DNA from: an uncultured Gemmatimonadota bacterium
GTDB lineage: Bacteria > Gemmatimonadota > Gemmatimonadetes > Gemmatimonadales > Gemmatimonadaceae
Direction: 5' to 3'
DNA: 5,717 bases
Assembly: GCA_946479895.1 (NCBI GenBank)
Contig: CAMLHT010000240.1
Span: 1-5,717 of the forward strand
A model generated the notes under the pieces. That model saw only the letters and a program-made list of their open reading frames with translations. It was not told the DNA's origin and searched no databases. The position numbers and the translations under genes are program-made. Every line of letters begins with the position of its first letter. The stretch's first letter is position 1. This document shows, in pieces, positions 1 through 5,712 of the stretch.

Positions 1-156
1 ATCGCGAAGCTTCGCCGTCTGGCCGCTGTCGAGCGAGAGTCTCGCCTGGGCCTGGAGCGCCATGGCGGCGGGCACTCCGGCCACCGGCGCCGCCTCCTGC
101 GCGCCGGCAACGCCGCCCACGAGCATCACGATCGCCAGACTCACGCATGTTCGCAT
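1..156 (-). CDS. N-terminus of a secreted protein of unknown function (partial, cut at window start)
   Basis: The first 52 codons are present; the rest lies beyond base 1. The protein opens with MRTC followed by a hydrophobic stretch (about residues 5-18) ending GVAGA-Q, a typical Sec signal peptide with a likely cleavage after Ala19. Cys4 lies before the hydrophobic core and is not in a lipobox, so this is a soluble periplasmic or exported protein rather than a lipoprotein. The mature start is Ala- and Gln-rich and shows no recognisable domain. The start was chosen because GAGGAG (bases 169-164) sits 7 nt upstream of the ATG. An in-frame ATG at 186-184 would add ten residues but has only an AGG directly touching it. 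The gene lies downstream of the peptidase/transporter pair on the same strand, behind a strong terminator-like hairpin, so it probably has its own promoter or depends on read-through. Function cannot be inferred from this fragment. Confidence 0.7.
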   Translation of the reverse strand, partial: MRTCVSLAIVMLVGGVAGAQEAAPVAGVPAAMALQAQARLSLDSGQTAKLRD

Positions 157-163
157 CGTCACG

Positions 164-169
164 CTCCTC
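164..169 (-). promoter_or_regulatory. Ribosome binding site of the partial secreted-protein gene
   Basis: On the minus strand GAGGAG occupies 169-164, seven bases before the ATG at 156-154. It is the clearest Shine-Dalgarno sequence in the window. It decides between two in-frame ATG codons (186 and 156) in favour of the inner one. Confidence 0.65.
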
Positions 170-191
170 GATCGGCGGTCAGTCATCCTGC

Positions 192-319
192 AAAACTGAA
201 AACTGCGACGCAGACGACACGGACACAACGGACGACGCAGACGAGAAATGACGATCAGGCAGTGACAGCGGGACAACAGATCTGCGTCGTCCATTGTGTC
301 CGCGTGGTCTGCGTCGCAG
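192..319 (-). terminator. Large hairpin plus two T4 runs: probable intrinsic terminator of the peptidase/transporter operon
   Basis: Read on the minus strand, the hairpin formed by 319-281 and 241-203 begins 23 nt after the transporter stop codon. It is followed at once by TTTT (202-199), CAG, and TTTT (195-192). A GC-rich stem directly abutting a U-rich tail is the hallmark of Rho-independent termination. The stem (39 bp) and loop (39 nt) are far larger than a usual terminator. Two of the three imperfections are G-U pairs if the minus strand is the RNA but A-C mismatches if the plus strand is, which favours minus-strand function. The T runs are short and interrupted, so termination may be partial. 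The next gene on this strand starts at 156. Confidence 0.55.
203..319. repeat. 39-bp imperfect inverted repeat made of 9-bp units
   Basis: The arms are 203-241 and 281-319, matching at 36 of 39 positions, with a loop of exactly 39 nt (242-280). The mismatched pairs are 216/306, 219/303 and 229/293. The left arm reads as four consecutive 9-bp units: GACGCAGAC (207-215), GACACGGAC (216-224), ACAACGGAC (225-233) and GACGCAGAC (234-242). Units one and four are identical and every unit ends in GAC; the right arm carries the same units inverted. Such simple-unit palindromes in spacers are usually dispersed genomic repeats of the REP or MITE-like kind. Only one copy lies in this window, so dispersal is inferred. 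No open reading frame of interest lies in the loop. Confidence 0.8.
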
Positions 320-342
320 CTGGTTCGCGTCGGAGCAATCTG

Positions 343-1332
343 TCACCGTGTGACCATTCCGGCCAAGAGGACGCTCATCACACCGAGCGCCGCAAGCGAG
401 ACGCAGACGACGCCGATCACCCGGGCGCTGCTTCGTCGAAGTGCGCGGACGTCCACGCCAAGCCCGAGCCCGGCCATCGCGATGATGGTAAGCCAGGTTG
501 CCATCTGCCGAAGCACCGCGATGACTTCGGGTGACAGCACCCCGAGCGATCGCACCGCGGCAAATACGACGAAGCCGATGATGAACCACGGCACCATCTG
601 GCTCCGCGTCGCCTTCGTCGCGCGGTGGGAGACCAGCCCCATCGCGATCACGAGCGGGCCGAGCAGCAGAACGCGCATGAGCTTCACGAGCGTCGCCATC
701 GCGCCGGCCGCCGCGCTCACCGGCAGCGTCGCCGCGAGGACCTGCGGGACGGCGTAAACCGTCAGCCCGGCGACCACGCCGTACCGGGCGTCGCTCAGGT
801 GCAGCACCGGGACCAGCAGCGGCAGGATCAGGACGACGACCACGCCAAGCACCGCGGTGAACGAGATGGCCGCGGCGACGTCCTCCGACTCCGCGCCGAT
901 CACGGGCGCCACCGCCGCGATGGCGGAATTTCCGCAGATCGAGTTGCCGGCGGCGATCAGGATCGCGAGACGCGTCCGCAGTCCCGCCGCACGGGCGATG
1001 CCGAAGGTGATGGCGAGACTGAGCGCGACGATCACGACCACGCCGCCGAACAGCGGGAGCCCGACCCGCCGCAGCAGCGCGACGTCGATGGCGACCCCGA
1101 TCAGGCAAACCGCGACCTCCAGCAGCTCCCGCGCGGCGAACTGGATTCCCGGAACGACCCGCTCATCCATTGGGCGAATGGAGGCGACCGCCACGCCGAT
1201 CAGCAGCGCCAGGACCAGTGCCTCCACGTACGGCCGGCCGAACAGCGCCTGCTCGGCCGCCTGGAGCAGCCATGCCGCGAGCGTGATCACGCCGCACAGC
1301 ACGAGCCCCGGCCACAGTCGCCGAAGGCTCAT
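343..1332 (-). CDS. YeiH/UPF0324-family putative sulfate exporter, integral membrane protein
   Basis: This 329-residue inner-membrane protein is almost entirely hydrophobic, with about ten membrane segments (roughly residues 7-25, 38-53, 68-84, 92-113, 120-143, 152-176, 184-203, 210-236, 247-265, 277-295, 304-325). Family features are the PGIQFAARELLEVAVCLIG segment (61-79), the glycine- and cysteine-bearing AGNSICGNSAIAAVAP block (128-143), and AGLTVYAVPQVLAA (188-201) followed by the VKLMRV turn (216-221). Members of this family (E. coli YeiH type) are annotated as putative sulfate or anion exporters, largely without biochemical proof. The second signature usually carries a His after the AGxS/T turn; here the equivalent position is Tyr. 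The ATG at 1332 was chosen because the family N-terminus starts there; upstream codons in frame are Arg-rich shadow of the preceding gene. No clear Shine-Dalgarno is visible. The start lies 10 nt after the peptidase stop, which suggests translational coupling. Confidence 0.85.
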   Translation of the reverse strand: MSLRRLWPGLVLCGVITLAAWLLQAAEQALFGRPYVEALVLALLIGVAVASIRPMDERVVPGIQFAARELLEVAVCLIGVAIDVALLRRVGLPLFGGVVVIVALSLAITFGIARAAGLRTRLAILIAAGNSICGNSAIAAVAPVIGAESEDVAAAISFTAVLGVVVVLILPLLVPVLHLSDARYGVVAGLTVYAVPQVLAATLPVSAAAGAMATLVKLMRVLLLGPLVIAMGLVSHRATKATRSQMVPWFIIGFVVFAAVRSLGVLSPEVIAVLRQMATWLTIIAMAGLGLGVDVRALRRSSARVIGVVCVSLAALGVMSVLLAGMVTR

Positions 1333-1342
1333 GCGGGCCCGG

Positions 1343-3043
1343 TCACGAAGCGTGGCGCGCGGCTTCCGCGCGCAGCTCGTCGATGCGCGTCTCCACTTCG
1401 GCCGCGAGCTGCGCCATTGTCGGCGCGTCGAACACCAGCGACGCACCCGCCGTGGCGAAGATCTCCGGCAGCGGCCGCGTGCCGCCGAGGGCCAGCGCCG
1501 CCTTGTAGCCTTTCAGCGCTGCGGCCGGATCGCGCCGCGAGAGACGCCAGACCTGGAGCGCCGCGAGCTGGGCGAGGCCGTATTCGATGTAGTAGAAGGG
1601 CGCCGTGTGGATGTGGCTCTGCCGATACCAGCGCGACAGCCGCTCGTTCTCGAGCCCGGAGTAGTCCACCTCGGGCTCGTACCGCGCGCGGATCTCCAGC
1701 CACTTCGCGTCGCGCTCGGCCGGCGACGCGCCGATGCCGTCGGTGTAGATCCAGTGCTGGAAGGCGTCCACGCAGGCGATGTGGGGAAGCCCGGCGAGGA
1801 TGTCCTCGAGATGCTCGATCTGCGCGTCGGCCGCGTCGGCCGGCGAATAGAATCCCGTCGGCAGCGCGAGGTGCGGTGCCGCCAGCAGCTCCATGGACAT
1901 CGACGCCAGCTCGGCAGCCTCGTGGCCGGTCGGCCGGCGCCACATGTACTGGATATTGCGGGTGAGGAACGCGTGAAAGGCGTGGCCGCTCTCGTGCGTG
2001 AGCGTGTTCACGTCGTCGTGCACCCCGACGGCATTCATGAAGATGAACGGCACCCGGCGCTGCGGCAGCCGCGTGCAGTAGCCGCCCGGCGCCTTTCCCT
2101 GGCGCGACTCGAGGTCGAGGAGCTTCTCGTCGATCATCCGCCGGAAGAAGCCCGCGAGCTCGGCGTCCACCCGGTCGAAGATGCGCGTGGTGCCAGCGAG
2201 AAACTCCTCCGTGGTGGAGAAGGGGACGAGCCGGCTCGCGCGGCCAGGCTGCACCTGGAGATCCCAGGGCCGGAGGGTCTCGACGCCGAGCTGGCGCTGG
2301 CGATGGGCGCGGAGGCGGCGCATGGCCGGCAGGATCGCCGTGACGACCGATTCGTGAAAGCGCGCGCAGTCATCGGGCGTGTAATCGAACCGGTACTTCG
2401 AGGCAAACGCGTAGTCGCGGTAGTTGTCGAATCCGGCCTCGCGCGCCAGCGCGTGGCGCACGCGCACCATCTCGTCGAAGAGCGAGGAGATCTCGTCGCG
2501 CTTATCGAAGTAGGCATTCGCCCCGAGGCGGAATGCCTTCTCGCGGATGCCGCGATCGCGGTCGAGGAGATACGGCTGCAGCTCGGGAACGGTCTTCTTC
2601 TCGCCGTTCCATTCCACCGTCAGGCCGCCGGCAATCTTGTCGTAATTCGCCTCCATCTCCTCCAGCGCCGCCATCCGCGGCAGGTTCGCGGCGCGGAAGA
2701 TCTCGACGTCGGTGCGCAGCTCGCGCAGGAAGATGTCGAGGTCCGGGAGCGCGTCCGCGAAGTCCAGCAGCCGTCGGGCGAGCGCCACGCGCACCTCGTG
2801 CAACGGCGGCAGGATCTCCATCGCCCACACCTTGTAGACCGCCTCGCGCTCCTCGTCGCGGGTGTCGGCCGTGTAGGCGATCATGGACAGGGAGAACTGC
2901 TCGTCCACCGCCTCGTCGAGGTCCGAGAAATCGTCCAGCCACGCCCGGAGGTTGGCGCGGTCGAGCGGCCTGGCGGCGAGCTCCTCATAGAAGGGAGCGA
3001 CGTCGGCCCAGGTGGCGCGGGCTGGGATCTGCGGTGCCGGCAT
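1343..3043 (-). CDS. M3-family zinc oligopeptidase (oligoendopeptidase F-like)
   Basis: This is a 566-residue cytoplasmic metallopeptidase with no signal peptide, close to the usual PepF length of about 560-600. The zinc site is HESGH (His350, Glu351, His354) inside TLTHESGHAFHAF. The third ligand is probably Glu378 in the EAAELASMSMELL segment, 24 residues on, as expected for the family. The C-terminal block HIHTAPFYYIEYGLAQLAAL (477-496) matches the M3B region that supplies the substrate-binding His and Tyr residues. The N-terminal 200 residues are the mostly helical domain that closes over the active-site cleft. The enzyme is expected to cut short peptides of about 5-20 residues during intracellular peptide turnover. 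The ATG at 3043-3041 was preferred; a GTG at 3070-3068 would add nine residues that look non-native. No good ribosome binding site precedes either start. The gene is followed after 10 nt by the YeiH-like transporter and is divergent from the aminotransferase gene. Confidence 0.92.
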   Translation of the reverse strand: MPAPQIPARATWADVAPFYEELAARPLDRANLRAWLDDFSDLDEAVDEQFSLSMIAYTADTRDEEREAVYKVWAMEILPPLHEVRVALARRLLDFADALPDLDIFLRELRTDVEIFRAANLPRMAALEEMEANYDKIAGGLTVEWNGEKKTVPELQPYLLDRDRGIREKAFRLGANAYFDKRDEISSLFDEMVRVRHALAREAGFDNYRDYAFASKYRFDYTPDDCARFHESVVTAILPAMRRLRAHRQRQLGVETLRPWDLQVQPGRASRLVPFSTTEEFLAGTTRIFDRVDAELAGFFRRMIDEKLLDLESRQGKAPGGYCTRLPQRRVPFIFMNAVGVHDDVNTLTHESGHAFHAFLTRNIQYMWRRPTGHEAAELASMSMELLAAPHLALPTGFYSPADAADAQIEHLEDILAGLPHIACVDAFQHWIYTDGIGASPAERDAKWLEIRARYEPEVDYSGLENERLSRWYRQSHIHTAPFYYIEYGLAQLAALQVWRLSRRDPAAALKGYKAALALGGTRPLPEIFATAGASLVFDAPTMAQLAAEVETRIDELRAEAARHAS

Positions 3044-3111
3044 CCTTGAAGATAAAGGGGGTTGAAACACTGGCGCTTACGGCGCGACCCGATCTACCGC
3101 ATACTTCCGTC
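3044..3111. promoter_or_regulatory. Divergent intergenic promoter region, peptidase versus aminotransferase
   Basis: These 68 bases must hold the start signals of both genes. It is the most AT-relaxed stretch nearby. On the minus strand TATCTT (3054-3049) lies five bases before the peptidase ATG. On the plus strand CATACT (3100-3105) lies six bases before the aminotransferase GTG. Both resemble -10 hexamers (four of six matches to TATAAT) set at the distance seen in leaderless genes. Neither has a convincing -35 box, and neither start has a Shine-Dalgarno sequence at a proper distance. The promoter role follows from position; the exact hexamers are only suggestive. Confidence 0.4.
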
Positions 3112-4374
3112 GTGCCCGGCCGTCTATCCCGACTCGCGTCGGAGCTCTCCGGCTCCGAGATCCTCAAGATCGGCGCCGAAGTTCGTGCCGCGGCGGCCAC
3201 CGGGAAGCCGGTCACCAACCTCACGATCGGCGACTTCAGCCCGAAAGAGTTCCGGATCCCGCGGGCGCTGGAGGAGGGCATCGTCGCCGCCCTCAGGGCC
3301 GGGGAGTCCAACTACCCGCCGTCCAACGGCCTCGAGTCCCTCCGCGCCGCGATCCGGAAGTTCTACGCCGAGCGGATGGGGATCGATTTCCCATTGGAAT
3401 CCATCCTCGTCACCTCAGGGGCGCGGCCCGCGATCTACTCGCTGTTCCGCGCGGTCGTCGACGCGGGCGACCCCGTCGTATACGGCGTCCCGTCGTGGAA
3501 CAACAACTACTACGTGCAGATCGTCGGCGCGAAGGACGTCCCCGTCATCTGCGACGCGTCGACCAACTTCCAGCCGACGGCGGCGCTGCTCGCGCCCAGG
3601 CTGCGCGGCGCGCGTCTGCTTTCATTGAATTCGCCGCTGAATCCGACCGGGACGATGATCGACCGAGACGGCCTGGCCGCGATCTGCGATCTCGTCCTCG
3701 AGGAAAACGCCCGACGCTCGGCGGCCGAGGGCCCGCTGTACCTGATGTACGACCAGGTCTACTGGATGATCACCGCAGGCGGTGCCGGCCACGTCGACCC
3801 CGTGTCGCTGCGGCCGGAGATCGCGAAGTACACGGTGCTCGTGGACGCGATCTCCAAGGCCTTTGCGGCGACGGGCCTCCGCGTGGGCTGGGCGGTGGGT
3901 CCGGCGGACGTGATCCGCGCGATGTCGGACATCAGCGGCCACGTCGGCGCCTGGGCCCCGCGGCCGGAACAGGTGGCGACGGCGGCGATGCTGGCCGACG
4001 GACCCGCCGTGGACCAGTACATCACCGGGATGCGCCGCGACGCGAGCGCGCGGCTGAACGTGCTCGCCTCGGGATTGCGGGAGATGCAGGCCGACGGATT
4101 GCCCGTCGACGCCATCGAGCCCCAGGGCGCGATCTACGTGAGCGCGAAGTTCGACCTGCGCGGGCGATGCACGCCGGCCGGTGCGCGGCTCGACACCAAC
4201 GATGCCACGCGCCGATATCTGCTCGATGCCGCCGGCCTCGGCGCGGTGCCGTTCCAGGCGTTCGGCTTCCCCGGCGAGACGGGCTGGTTCAGGCTGTCGA
4301 TCGGTACGGCATCCGTGGCTGACCTTCAGGCGCTGTTGCCAAGGATACGGAGCGCCATCGCGGCTACGGCGTGA
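3112..4374 (+). CDS. PLP-dependent aminotransferase, fold type I (class I/II)
   Basis: This 420-residue cytoplasmic enzyme moves an amino group between an amino acid and a 2-oxo acid using pyridoxal phosphate. Visible signatures in order are: SNYPPSNGLESLRAAI (67-82), the substrate-side Tyr region; GARPAIYS (103-110), the phosphate-binding turn; PSWNNNYY (127-134), with the ring-stacking aromatic region; SPLNPTG (174-180), with Asn177; YDQVYW (213-218), with Asp214 and Tyr217 touching the cofactor; SKAFAATGLRVGW (248-260), with Lys249 as the Schiff-base lysine; and FRLSIG (393-398), with Arg394 for the substrate carboxylate. All essential residues are present and the length is normal. The start was set at the GTG giving MPGRLSRLASELSGSEILK, where family-like sequence begins; residues before it in frame have no good start codon. 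The GTG has no clear ribosome binding site. The amino acid specificity cannot be read from the sequence. The run of three Asn at 130-132 is unusual beside aspartate aminotransferases. Confidence 0.9.
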   Translation: MPGRLSRLASELSGSEILKIGAEVRAAAATGKPVTNLTIGDFSPKEFRIPRALEEGIVAALRAGESNYPPSNGLESLRAAIRKFYAERMGIDFPLESILVTSGARPAIYSLFRAVVDAGDPVVYGVPSWNNNYYVQIVGAKDVPVICDASTNFQPTAALLAPRLRGARLLSLNSPLNPTGTMIDRDGLAAICDLVLEENARRSAAEGPLYLMYDQVYWMITAGGAGHVDPVSLRPEIAKYTVLVDAISKAFAATGLRVGWAVGPADVIRAMSDISGHVGAWAPRPEQVATAAMLADGPAVDQYITGMRRDASARLNVLASGLREMQADGLPVDAIEPQGAIYVSAKFDLRGRCTPAGARLDTNDATRRYLLDAAGLGAVPFQAFGFPGETGWFRLSIGTASVADLQALLPRIRSAIAATA

Positions 4375-4383
4375 TTGCTGGTC

Positions 4384-4434
4384 TCATGCGCGGTGAGAGA
4401 AGTGGGCGTCCAACCCCTCCTTCACCGCGCATGA
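4384..4434. terminator. Perfect 13-bp inverted repeat between convergent genes, likely bidirectional 3' stem-loop
   Basis: TCATGCGCGGTGA (4384-4396) is repeated inverted as TCACCGCGCATGA (4422-4434), with a 25-nt loop. A G-T pair (4397/4421) can extend the stem inward. It lies 9 nt after the aminotransferase stop and 33 nt beyond the phosphatase stop, where two transcripts converge. No T tract follows on either strand, so it is not a classic intrinsic terminator. It may block exonucleases at mRNA 3' ends or act with Rho. A rival 6-bp pairing, GGCGTC (4405-4410) with GACGCC (4433-4438), would break the main stem. The repeat itself is certain; its terminator role is inferred from location. Confidence 0.5.
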
Positions 4435-4467
4435 CGCCAGTTGGAACTCCCAATAGATCGTTATCGA

Positions 4468-5271
4468 TCAGAAGGTCCTCCCCCACGAGATCCCGAACCT
4501 GCTGCTCGAGAGATCCAGGTTGAATCCGTCGGTCGGCACGAAGAAGTCCTGAAAGCGGTTCCCGGGATGCGAATGGGAGTAATTCACCGACTTCATCCCG
4601 GCGAACGTCCCCATCACGGCGCCGGCGAAGATGTCGCTCGCCCAGTGCTGCCCCAGGTACATCCGTGACAGTCCCGGCGTGAGCGCGATCGCATAGAGCA
4701 CCGGCGCCACCACCTTCACCGCGCCCGGTCGCCGGATCCGCGTCTCCTGGACCAGCGCCGTCGCCGCGGCGAAGCCCGAGCCCGAGTGGATCGACGGGAA
4801 CGCGCGGTAATTGAACTCGCCGAAGCCCTTGAACCAGTGGAAGTCGTACTGGTCCTGCTGTCCCGTGACATGCGGTCGTGAGCGGCCGAGCGGTCCGCGA
4901 ATGAGCTGGCTGGCGAGGCTGGCGGTGACGACGGCTTCGGTCGTGTGGAACGCGATGTCCGTCATCGCCTGCGAGCGCGCCAGCCGGCCGATGCCGTAGG
5001 TGGCGATGCCGGCGAGGGTGAGCGTCGTCTCGTTGATGTGCGTGAAGACGTTGTCGAATCGCTGTCCCGTGCGCACGTGCGAGAGCGACGTGTCGCTGAA
5101 GAAGGCGGCGATCCGCGTGTCGAAGACCGAGATCGCCACCGTCGCCGCCACCGCGGCGCCCGCGACCTTCGCGTCGCGGGCCGTGAAGAGCGTCTTCGGC
5201 ACCGAGTCGGACTGCGCGGCGAGTGGGCGCGCGAATCCCAGCGCGGCGATGAGGAGCAGCGTGCGTATCAT
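4468..5271 (-). CDS. Exported PAP2-family phosphatase with variant signature motifs
   Basis: This 267-residue protein begins with a clear Sec signal peptide, MIRTLLLIAALGFARPLAAQ, with cleavage likely near Ala19/Gln20. Hydrophobic segments follow at about 35-50, 84-98, 109-123, 186-199 and 212-226. The three PAP2 motifs are in order: RGPLGRSRP (125-133) for KxxxxxxRP, PSIHSG (159-164) for PSGH, and SRMYLGQHWASD (202-213) for SRxxxxxHxxxD. Catalytic His209, Asp213, Arg203, Arg132 and His162 are all kept, while Lys has become Arg125 and the PSGH Gly has become Ile161. The family removes phosphate from lipid phosphates such as phosphatidate or undecaprenyl diphosphate, or from small phosphate esters, with the active site facing the periplasm. 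A roughly 40-residue tail after motif three ends SSSRFGISWGRTF, with a terminal Phe. The ATG is the only possible start, since an in-frame stop lies four codons upstream (5283-5281). No Shine-Dalgarno is visible. It converges with the aminotransferase and diverges from the small gene to its right. Confidence 0.88.
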   Translation of the reverse strand: MIRTLLLIAALGFARPLAAQSDSVPKTLFTARDAKVAGAAVAATVAISVFDTRIAAFFSDTSLSHVRTGQRFDNVFTHINETTLTLAGIATYGIGRLARSQAMTDIAFHTTEAVVTASLASQLIRGPLGRSRPHVTGQQDQYDFHWFKGFGEFNYRAFPSIHSGSGFAAATALVQETRIRRPGAVKVVAPVLYAIALTPGLSRMYLGQHWASDIFAGAVMGTFAGMKSVNYSHSHPGNRFQDFFVPTDGFNLDLSSSRFGISWGRTF

Positions 5272-5358
5272 GGCGCAGGTTCAAGCACGGGCAGTGCCGC
5301 GGATCTGGTGACGCACGTTACAGTCGCGTCTGGCACTCCACGTGCAGCCGGGGGGCGC
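5272..5358. promoter_or_regulatory. Divergent intergenic region between the phosphatase and the 117-residue protein
   Basis: These 87 bases separate two divergent starts and must carry at least one promoter. The only -10-like strings are TGTAAC on the minus strand (5322-5317, 45 nt before the phosphatase ATG) and the overlapping TACAGT on the plus strand (5319-5324, 34 nt before the small gene). Neither has a good -35 box at 16-18 bp. A short inverted pair, GCACGT (5313-5318) with ACGTGC (5340-5345), flanks the plus-strand hexamer and could be an operator, though six-base arms are common by chance in such GC-rich DNA. Confidence 0.3.
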
Positions 5359-5712
5359 ATGGCACATCGTGAATTCACCGATGAAAACGGGGTCGAATGG
5401 ACCGTCTTCGACGTCGTTCCGCGCGACGATGAACGACGCACGGGGGAGCGCCGCCAGGCCGAGGATCCGGCGAGTTCACCCGAGGCGGATCGCCGGGCCG
5501 ACGAACGGCGCACGTCGGTTCGCACGTCCCGCCCAGTGCGACTGAGCCGTCCGTGGCTCTGCTTCGAGGGGGGCGGAGAACGCCGTCGGCTCCAGCCCGT
5601 TCCCGAAGGCTGGCACCTCCTGTCCGACGCCGAGCTGGCGACGCTCATGCGCGAGGCGCGCCTGGCGCCCCGCCGGCATCCATCCCGCAACGAAGCAGAA
5701 ACGCCGGCGTGA
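5359..5712 (+). CDS. Small hypothetical protein, 117 aa, with conserved-looking ends and a charged middle
   Basis: I do not recognise a characterised family. The protein has three parts. The N-terminal segment, MAHREFTDENGVEWTVFDVV (1-20), looks like short beta strands. The highly charged linker (about 22-60) is rich in Arg, Asp and Glu, with DERRT occurring twice (24-28 and 48-52), and is probably disordered. The C-terminal module, RPWLCFEGGGERRRLQPVPE (64-83) followed by GWHLLSDAELATLMREA (84-100), looks like a strand-turn-strand plus helix. Similar small proteins ending in a W-FE--GE-RRL-P-P-GW pattern are, as far as I recall, recurrent hypothetical proteins in Gemmatimonadota. There is no signal peptide or membrane segment, so it is cytoplasmic. 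The single Cys68 and the W/F-rich face could bind a partner. The ATG at 5359 was chosen because sensible sequence starts there; a GGGGGG run (5350-5355) three bases upstream is a poor ribosome binding site. The stop lies five bases before the window end, so the gene is complete. Confidence 0.7.
   Translation: MAHREFTDENGVEWTVFDVVPRDDERRTGERRQAEDPASSPEADRRADERRTSVRTSRPVRLSRPWLCFEGGGERRRLQPVPEGWHLLSDAELATLMREARLAPRRHPSRNEAETPA

Noticed and set aside
203..319. CRISPR array, because of short regular units
   Set aside because: The units are 9 bp, contiguous, and mirrored as an inverted repeat; there are no unique spacers and no cas genes.
179..1108. A 309-codon minus-strand frame overlapping the transporter
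   Set aside because: It is a frame-shifted shadow of the transporter gene with an extremely Arg/Gly/Ala-rich product.
625..1965. A second long plus-strand frame of 446 codons
   Set aside because: The translation is dominated by Arg, Asp, Gln, His and Ala-Pro runs, and it overlaps two confident minus-strand genes.
857..3049. A 730-codon open frame on the plus strand, longer than any accepted gene
   Set aside because: It runs antisense through the transporter and the peptidase, both of which have clear family motifs. Its translation is Arg/Ala/Val-rich without domains, as expected of an antisense frame kept open by high GC at third positions.
3044..3070. GTG start giving nine extra residues on the peptidase
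   Set aside because: The extra residues (MFQPPLSSR) are unlike the family start, and there is no ribosome binding site before the GTG. The ATG at 3043 is more likely.
2533..3111. N-terminal extension of the aminotransferase frame
   Set aside because: The in-frame upstream part lies antisense to the peptidase and is Arg/Pro-rich. Family-like sequence begins only at the GTG at 3112.
4364..5284. A 306-codon minus-strand frame over the phosphatase gene
   Set aside because: Its product is His/Arg-rich without motifs. The other frame carries a signal peptide and all three PAP2 motifs.
5313..5345. Six-base inverted pair GCACGT / ACGTGC as an operator
   Set aside because: The arms are short, with a 21-nt gap and no extension, so chance in GC-rich DNA is likely; mentioned only within the intergenic entry.
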